Shown here: positions 13,608-18,582 of the stretch, in pieces
How positions within the stretch are numbered: the stretch's first letter is position 1
Layout of the letters: every line of letters starts with the position of its first letter
NCBI GenBank assembly: GCA_022653215.1
Contig: JALCSJ010000022.1
Location: forward strand, 1 to 18,582
Source of the DNA: Acidaminococcaceae bacterium
Lineage (GTDB): Bacteria > Bacillota > Negativicutes > Acidaminococcales > Acidaminococcaceae
Direction of reading: 5' to 3'
DNA: 18,582 bases
Notes under the pieces: model-generated
Databases searched by the model: none
What the model was told of the DNA's origin: nothing
What the model saw: the letters and a program-made list of their open reading frames with translations, nothing else
Made by a program: the position numbers and the translations under genes

Positions 13608-14523
13608 ATTTGGGATTAACATAAGCCAAAGGATTATCTGTATTGCCGCCTTTCAGAACTTCAAAGTGCAGATGTGGTCCTGTGCTGGCACCGCTACTGC
13701 CTACAAAACCAATAACCTGACCCTTGGTGACCTTCTGCCCCGGTTCAACAACCAGAGCGCTCATATGACCGTAGGCCGTTTCCGTGCCATTGCCATGGTC
13801 AATACGAATGTACCGTCCATAGCCGCCATTCCAGCCAGATTGTTCTACTGTGCCGGCGCAGGCAGCCTTTACAGGTGACCCGTAGCTTTGAGCAATATCC
13901 AACCCGGGATGGAAATCTCCGCCGCCTGAGCCGAAAGGATCAGCCCTGTAGCCATAGAAAGAGCTGATTTCTCCTCCATCCAAAGGCCAGCCAAAAGTTC
14001 CGTCACCCACATTGGATAATTCATTAAGCATATTATATAAATTTTCTTTTTTATAAGCTATTCTCTTCGCAGTAATTTCTTCTTGTACAGCTAAAATATC
14101 CAATTTATCCGCAGTACTATTACCACTGCCCTTGCCTTCGTTGTCCAGACGCTGAGATTCTTTATCAATTTCTCCTCGCGGAACCCCATCTCCGTCTTTG
14201 GCAAGCTTCGTCCGTACTGCTTTTTCCAGAGCTGCTACCTGAGCCAGTTCTTTTTGCATTTTCTCATTATCTGCCATAAGCTTTTGCAGCTTTTCTGTAT
14301 ATACACCATATTGTGCTCTGTAATTGTCTAATTCCATCTGTTCCTGATATGCATTATAAAGCAAACTGCCGCAAGTCACGACACCTGCCACGCTAAAAAC
14401 AGAAAGAGCGCAAATAGCAACAATCGCCTCTTTGGCAAAATGAAAAATTTTAATAGTGCCGTCTTTTTTCGGCCAAACAAAAGAAACATTTGCAGTTGAT
14501 ATTGGTTTCTTGATTCCTAACAT
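13606..14523 (-). CDS. Membrane-anchored M23 (LytM-type) peptidase
   Basis: 305 residues from the ATG at 14523, chosen because GGAGGG (14538-14533) stands nine bases upstream; an earlier TTG nine codons before lacks this. A short cytoplasmic N-terminus is followed by one membrane segment (about residues 30-55, AIVAICALSVFSVAGVV), a charged coiled-coil stretch (about 60-105) and a C-terminal M23 zinc peptidase domain. The zinc-site motifs are FHPGLDIA (HxxxD), YGHMS and HLHFE, all intact, so it should be an active peptidoglycan endopeptidase rather than an EnvC-type degenerate activator. The coiled coil plus LytM layout is typical of cell-division and envelope-remodelling hydrolases. It lies 88 bases after the flippase gene but seems to have its own promoter at 14556-14584. 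Confidence 0.93.
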   Translation of the reverse strand: MLGIKKPISTANVSFVWPKKDGTIKIFHFAKEAIVAICALSVFSVAGVVTCGSLLYNAYQEQMELDNYRAQYGVYTEKLQKLMADNEKMQKELAQVAALEKAVRTKLAKDGDGVPRGEIDKESQRLDNEGKGSGNSTADKLDILAVQEEITAKRIAYKKENLYNMLNELSNVGDGTFGWPLDGGEISSFYGYRADPFGSGGGDFHPGLDIAQSYGSPVKAACAGTVEQSGWNGGYGRYIRIDHGNGTETAYGHMSALVVEPGQKVTKGQVIGFVGSSGASTGPHLHFEVLKGGNTDNPLAYVNPK

Positions 14524-14548
14524 TATTCTTGACCCTCCAGTCAAATTC

Positions 14549-14569
14549 AACTGTGATTATTGCACAGTT
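14549..14569. promoter_or_regulatory. Inverted repeat framing the -10 of the M23 gene
   Basis: AACTGTG (14549-14555) and CACAGTT (14563-14569), perfect seven-base arms with a seven-base spacer that contains the -10 element of the promoter at 14556-14584. It is a candidate operator. Confidence 0.4.
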
Positions 14570-14584
14570 ACCGGGGAAATTCAA
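14556..14584 (-). promoter_or_regulatory. Promoter of the M23 peptidase gene
   Basis: On the minus strand TTGAAT (14584-14579), 17 bases and AATAAT (14561-14556), with TGC directly before the -10. The predicted start is near 14549, about 26 bases before the ATG. Confidence 0.5.
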
Positions 14585-14611
14585 TCTTTGCCCTAAAAAA
14601 TTCACAAACTT

Positions 14612-16234
14612 TTACTTTTTCTTGAAAAATCCGACTTTGCGGCCTAAGTTCAGCAACTTCTTACCTACTAAGGGCATTTCTTCCAAATCTTCCTGTGAAA
14701 TACCGCCTAAAGCCAAAAGTATAATACAGTAAACAGGCACTGCTATAACCATGCCTCCCAATATATTCCAAGCTCCCCAGGCAGAAGTAACACTCAAAAA
14801 GCCTTTTACGGCAACTCCCATGGCTCCTGCCGCAATAGCGGTTTTCACTAATCCAATAATGGGCAAGGAAAAGTCGGTATACTTATAAATAAAGAAAAGA
14901 TTTAAAATGGCCGCTACCCCAAAATCCGCCACCGTAGCCCAAGCTGAACCTTTGATGCCCAAAGTGGAAACAGCAGTAAGATTCCAATTTAGAAAAACCT
15001 TACATGCCCCTGCCAAAATCATATTGTAAACAGGAATAGATGTTCTGCCCAAGCCCTGCAATATACCTGTACTTACCTGGTGAAGTCCCAGCAGAAAAAT
15101 TCCTATACTCATGGTCTGAATGGCCGGTGCCGCGCCCGGAGCATTGTAAATCATGCCGGCAACTTTTTCTCCTAATACAAAAAGGCCAACGCTGCAGGGA
15201 ATAGTAATAATAGCCGCTACTCTGAAAGCAGTTTTAGTCCTTTCTTTAATACCTGCCAAATCATTAAGTGTCCGTGATTCACTAATAGCAGGAACCAGGC
15301 TGATAGCCAGTGCTGCTGTTAAAATCGTGGACAGATTCACTAACGGCACCGCCATACCTGTTAAATAACCAAATAAGGTAGTTGCCTGAGAAACGCTGAA
15401 ACCTGCCACTTCCAAACGGGCAGGAACAATTAAAAGGTCCAGATTAGAAACAATAGGCAGCATTAAGCTAGACATAGACACAGGCAAAGCCAGTTTAATC
15501 AGTCTTTTAATAATATCCCAGGCCGGTTCTATTACTGCATTGGCATTCTGTTTCAAGCTTTCTAAATGAAAACGTTTTTTGAGTTTACGATAAAAAGCGC
15601 ATAGAACAATAAGTCCGCAAAAAGCCCCTGCTCCTGCTCCCATACTGGCGCCCGCCGCTGCATAAGTCAACCCGTAAGGCAGAAACATATAGGCAAAAAC
15701 AATCATGGTCACTACTCGTACAGACTGCTCCGTTATTTCCGAACAAGCTGTAGGCGTCATAATCTGCCAACCCTGGAAATAGCCTCTGAAGCTCGCCAAA
15801 AATGTTACAAAAAACACGGCCGGAGCCAGGGCTATAATAGAATAATAGGCTCTGGCATCACGAATCCAATGATATTCAACCAACCACTTAGCGCCGAACA
15901 AAAGGCACAGAGAAAAGAACAAACCTGTACAGAAAAGCAGTCGCCAGGATACATGAAAAACTCTTTGGGCTCCTATATAGTCTTCCTTGGCAATTTTTTC
16001 CGCTGTAATAATAGAAATAGCCACGGGTATACCTGCCGAGGATACAGTTATCGCCATTAAATAAATGGGAAACCCCATCTGATAAAGGCCTATGCCTTCT
16101 CCTCCCATAACCCGTGATAAAATTATCCAATTAAGTGCACCTATGACTTTAACCACTATACTGGAAATAGTCAGAATCATAGTTCCCTTCAAAAATTGAT
16201 GATTCTTTGTTTTGCTAGATGTTCCTTCTGCCAT
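14612..16234 (-). CDS. SpoVB/MurJ-type MOP-superfamily flippase (polysaccharide biosynthesis protein)
   Basis: 540 residues with about fourteen hydrophobic segments, an inner-membrane flippase of the MOP superfamily. Members of this branch (SpoVB, YtgP) translocate undecaprenyl-linked peptidoglycan or polysaccharide precursors. The N-terminal pattern, a polar start then ILSRVMGGEGIGLYQMGFPIY, is characteristic of SpoVB-like proteins; LASFRGYFQGWQIMTPTA and GILQGLGRT are further family segments. AAGGCGG lies six bases before the ATG. It is followed on the same strand by the M23 peptidase and is divergent from the activator-like gene at 16458. SpoVB homologues occur in non-sporulating relatives, so this gene alone says nothing about sporulation. 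Whether lipid II or another lipid-linked sugar is the cargo cannot be read from sequence. Confidence 0.88.
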   Translation of the reverse strand: MAEGTSSKTKNHQFLKGTMILTISSIVVKVIGALNWIILSRVMGGEGIGLYQMGFPIYLMAITVSSAGIPVAISIITAEKIAKEDYIGAQRVFHVSWRLLFCTGLFFSLCLLFGAKWLVEYHWIRDARAYYSIIALAPAVFFVTFLASFRGYFQGWQIMTPTACSEITEQSVRVVTMIVFAYMFLPYGLTYAAAGASMGAGAGAFCGLIVLCAFYRKLKKRFHLESLKQNANAVIEPAWDIIKRLIKLALPVSMSSLMLPIVSNLDLLIVPARLEVAGFSVSQATTLFGYLTGMAVPLVNLSTILTAALAISLVPAISESRTLNDLAGIKERTKTAFRVAAIITIPCSVGLFVLGEKVAGMIYNAPGAAPAIQTMSIGIFLLGLHQVSTGILQGLGRTSIPVYNMILAGACKVFLNWNLTAVSTLGIKGSAWATVADFGVAAILNLFFIYKYTDFSLPIIGLVKTAIAAGAMGVAVKGFLSVTSAWGAWNILGGMVIAVPVYCIILLALGGISQEDLEEMPLVGKKLLNLGRKVGFFKKK

Positions 16235-16265
16235 GCTAAACCGCCTTTTTTATAGTTATCATTTT

Positions 16266-16294
16266 ATTTTAACACAATTAAAGTAAAATGAGAA
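16266..16294 (-). promoter_or_regulatory. Possible promoter of the flippase gene
   Basis: On the minus strand TTCTCA (16294-16289), 17 bases and TAAAAT (16271-16266), about 30 bases before the ATG. Both boxes are only partial matches. Confidence 0.35.
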
Positions 16295-16422
16295 TAAGAC
16301 ATTCTATAAGCTATTTTTTTAAGTTGCCATAAATCCCCATACAGCCGCTTTTATAAGTAATTTAACATTTTGAATTTTGTAAATTAAATTCCTACAAAAC
16401 CAGTAGCCAAAAGTTTAATTTG

Positions 16423-16431
16423 TGCTATAAT
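16423..16431 (+). promoter_or_regulatory. Extended -10 promoter of the activator-like gene
   Basis: TGC directly followed by a perfect TATAAT (16426-16431), with start near 16438 and a short leader before the ATG at 16458. No good -35 lies at the right distance, which the extended -10 may offset. Confidence 0.5.
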
Positions 16432-16457
16432 ATAGGGTGCTAAGATAGGGGTGCATT

Positions 16458-18582
16458 ATGAGTACATTTAACGTAGGACTAGATATCGGTTCCACTACAG
16501 CGAAGATGGTAGTCCTCGACCAAAACAACAACTTAATATTTTCACGCTATAAAAGACATCAGGCAAATATTATGTCTGTTATCTTTGAGTTTTTTAATGC
16601 TCTTCGTTCCCAGGTAGGTTCCAGTGGTCTAAAGCTGAATATTACCGGTTCGGTTGGCATGGGTATTGCAGAAAAATATGGTCTTCCTTTCACTCAGGAG
16701 GTTATTTCTGCTGCAACTTTTGTTCGCACGAAATATCCTGAGGCCTGCACGCTGATTGATATTGGCGGGGAGGATGCAAAAATTGTTTATCTGCATAAAG
16801 ACGGCACTGCTGATTTGCGCATGAATGGCAATTGTGCCGGAGGCACAGGTGCTTTCATTGACCAAATGGCTTTGCTCCTTGATATACCTATTGAAGAAAT
16901 GAACGGCCTTGCAGAAAAATCCACCCACACTTATTCTATTGCATCACGGTGCGGTGTTTTCTGTAAAACTGATATTCAAAATCTTTTGGCTAAAAACGTC
17001 AGCAAAAGTGATATTGCTGCATCTATTTTTCACGCAGTGGCAGTCCAGACTGTGTCTACGCTTAGCCACGGCTGTACGATTGAGCCTAAAATCATCCTCT
17101 GCGGCGGGCCTTTATCCTTCATGCCTGCCTTGCGGAAAGCTTTGATGGATTATTTAAATATCCAGTATGTTAATTTTATTCTGCCTGACAAAGCAAACCT
17201 GATTCCTGCCTGGGGTACTGCCATAATGGCCTCCGGAACCGGTGCTATGCCTTTGGATAAAATTTTGGCCAAATTACATGATCCTCATGTTCCTAATATC
17301 CGTGTTGAAGAAATTCTTCCTGCTATTTTTAAATCTCAAGAAGAATACGATCTTTGGAAAAAAGCAAAAGAAATAGATTTCATTGCCACTAAGCCTTTGA
17401 CTAAAAATACTAAAGATATTTATCTGGGCATTGATTCAGGTTCTACTACTACTAAACTATTAGCCATAGATTCTGAAGAAAACATTGTTTTTAATTACTA
17501 TGCTCCCAATGATGGGAATCCCATTGCTGCCGTCCAAAAAGGCATGGAAAAGCTCTATGCAGATTGTATGGCCGTAGGAGCCAATCCCATCATTCACAGC
17601 AGCTGTTCCACCGGCTATGGTGAAGATTTAATTAAAGCTGCTTTTAAACTAGATAATGGCATTATCGAAACTATTGCCCACTATCTGGCGGCTAAAAAAA
17701 TCAATCCTGCCGTATCCTTTATTCTGGATATCGGCGGTCAGGACATGAAAGCCATCTTTGTAGAAAATGGTGTTCTTACCCGCATGGAACTGAATGAAGC
17801 TTGTTCCAGCGGCTGCGGCACCTTCATTGAAACATTTGCCAAGAGCCTTAATTACACGGTGGAAAGCTTTGCCAAAGAAGCCTGCCTGGCCCCAGCTCCT
17901 TGTGACCTTGGTACCCGCTGCACAGTCTTTATGAATTCCAAAGTTAAGCAAGTTCTCCGGGAAGGCGTAACCATGGGCGATATTGCCGCAGGTTTATGCT
18001 ATTCCGTAGTAAAAAACTGCTTATATAAAGTTCTGAAATTAAAGAACACCAAAGAATTAGGCAACCAAATTGTTCTTCAAGGTGGTACCATGAAGAACGA
18101 TGCAGTAGTACGTGCTTTTGAACAATTAACAGGTGTTACTGTACACAGAAGCAATATTTCTGAAATGATGGGTGCTTATGGCTGTGCTCTTTATTCTAAA
18201 AATGCCGGTGTACAAGGCAGCGCCACTTTGGATGAACTTGTTCATGTGTCAAGTTATACGGATGAACAGCTCCAGTGCAAAGGCTGCGAAAATAACTGCT
18301 ATATTAAAAAGTATCTTTTCAATAACGGAAATGTGTATTTTTCCGGTAATAAATGCGAAAAATTCTTTACTAACCGTGGCGAAAAAGTTACCCCCGGTGA
18401 AAATATTTATGATTATAAATATGATTTGCTGTTCAATCGTCCCATTAAAGAGGATTCAGAGAGAACAATCGGTATTCCCAGATGCCTGAATATGTATGAG
18501 AACTATCCTTTCTGGCATGCTCTCTTTACTTTCTGCGGTCTAAAAGTCTGCCTCTCTGATCCATCTGAATTCGGGGCATATG
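16458..18582 (+). CDS. Two-module BcrAD/BadFG ATPase, 2-hydroxyacyl-CoA dehydratase activator-like, 3'-truncated
   Basis: The frame is open from ATG 16458 (AGGGG six bases upstream) to the window end: 708 codons with no stop. It contains two tandem ASKHA-fold ATPase modules of the HgdC type. Module 1 begins VGLDIGSTTAK (6-16), with LIDIGGEDAK, NGNCAGGTG (C126) and RCGVFC (C165); the 39-residue distance between C126 and C165 equals that of the cluster ligands C127 and C166 in Acidaminococcus HgdC. Module 2 begins LGIDSGSTTTK near residue 324, with LDIGGQDMK, NEACSSGCG and TRCTVF. A cysteine-rich linker (CKGCENNCY) follows, then what looks like the start of a DUF2229 domain (IGIPRCLNMYENYPFW, near 670). 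Full-length relatives are about 1400 residues with a further dehydratase-like domain, which would lie beyond the window. HgdC-type proteins drive ATP-dependent electron transfer to dehydratases; the partner of these giant forms is unknown. Confidence 0.9.
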   Translation, partial: MSTFNVGLDIGSTTAKMVVLDQNNNLIFSRYKRHQANIMSVIFEFFNALRSQVGSSGLKLNITGSVGMGIAEKYGLPFTQEVISAATFVRTKYPEACTLIDIGGEDAKIVYLHKDGTADLRMNGNCAGGTGAFIDQMALLLDIPIEEMNGLAEKSTHTYSIASRCGVFCKTDIQNLLAKNVSKSDIAASIFHAVAVQTVSTLSHGCTIEPKIILCGGPLSFMPALRKALMDYLNIQYVNFILPDKANLIPAWGTAIMASGTGAMPLDKILAKLHDPHVPNIRVEEILPAIFKSQEEYDLWKKAKEIDFIATKPLTKNTKDIYLGIDSGSTTTKLLAIDSEENIVFNYYAPNDGNPIAAVQKGMEKLYADCMAVGANPIIHSSCSTGYGEDLIKAAFKLDNGIIETIAHYLAAKKINPAVSFILDIGGQDMKAIFVENGVLTRMELNEACSSGCGTFIETFAKSLNYTVESFAKEACLAPAPCDLGTRCTVFMNSKVKQVLREGVTMGDIAAGLCYSVVKNCLYKVLKLKNTKELGNQIVLQGGTMKNDAVVRAFEQLTGVTVHRSNISEMMGAYGCALYSKNAGVQGSATLDELVHVSSYTDEQLQCKGCENNCYIKKYLFNNGNVYFSGNKCEKFFTNRGEKVTPGENIYDYKYDLLFNRPIKEDSERTIGIPRCLNMYENYPFWHALFTFCGLKVCLSDPSEFGAY

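Noticed and set aside
15153..16130. Several 60-80 codon ORFs in other frames of the flippase gene
   Set aside because: No ribosome binding sites or recognisable motifs; the long membrane-protein frame explains the region.
16242..16270. TTGTGT-17-TATAAA as the flippase promoter
   Set aside because: Its start point would fall at the ribosome binding site, leaving no usable leader; the more distant pair at 16266-16294 fits better.
16235..16457. Possible small RNA or riboswitch between the divergent flippase and activator genes
   Set aside because: The stretch is AT-rich with promoter-like boxes only; no conserved stem set or terminator was seen.

Overview
The window reads as an AT-rich chromosomal segment of a strictly anaerobic, low-GC Firmicute. 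A class I superoxide reductase (desulfoferrodoxin), a giant 2-hydroxyacyl-CoA dehydratase activator-type protein and a biotin-enzyme-like tricarboxylate operon together suggest Negativicutes (Acidaminococcaceae or Phascolarctobacterium type). That assignment is inference from gene content, not from any search. No rRNA, tRNA, CRISPR array, insertion sequence or prophage gene is visible.

Layout. 1-1047 (+): 3' part of a TrkH-type K+ channel subunit. 1130-2813 (-): trmO followed by a metal-dependent amidohydrolase. 2972-4438 (+): a single-chain ThrE-type amino acid exporter with its own good promoter. 4500-9261 (-): a tight three-gene operon, in transcription order a PrpF/YbhH-family isomerase, a YbhJ-type aconitase-superfamily hydratase and a biotin-domain-less OadA/pyruvate carboxyltransferase-like TIM barrel. 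9262-9583: a regulatory stretch with two hairpins and a tiny ORF that looks like the relic of an Old Yellow Enzyme gene start. 9584-9781 (-): cold-shock protein. 9932-12928 (-): lipoprotein, MFS efflux pump, cyclophilin and GIY-YIG protein. 13174-13554 (+): desulfoferrodoxin, sharing a promoter region with the divergent lipoprotein. 13606-16234 (-): SpoVB-type flippase and membrane-anchored M23 peptidase, both envelope functions. 16458-18582 (+): the first 708 codons of a two-module BcrAD/BadFG ATPase protein that runs off the window.

The part most worth attention is the 4500-9261 operon. The first two genes resemble the E. coli ybhH/ybhJ pair. The order isomerase, hydratase, C-C bond enzyme fits catabolism of an aconitate-like tricarboxylic acid. 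The third enzyme lacks the lysine and arginine that define pyruvate carboxyltransferases: the position of the carbamylated metal-ligand lysine is Glu176 and the position of the pyruvate-binding arginine is Leu116. It is therefore probably not the oxaloacetate decarboxylase that an automatic annotation would name. The three convergent gene pairs are each separated by one compact palindromic bidirectional terminator.
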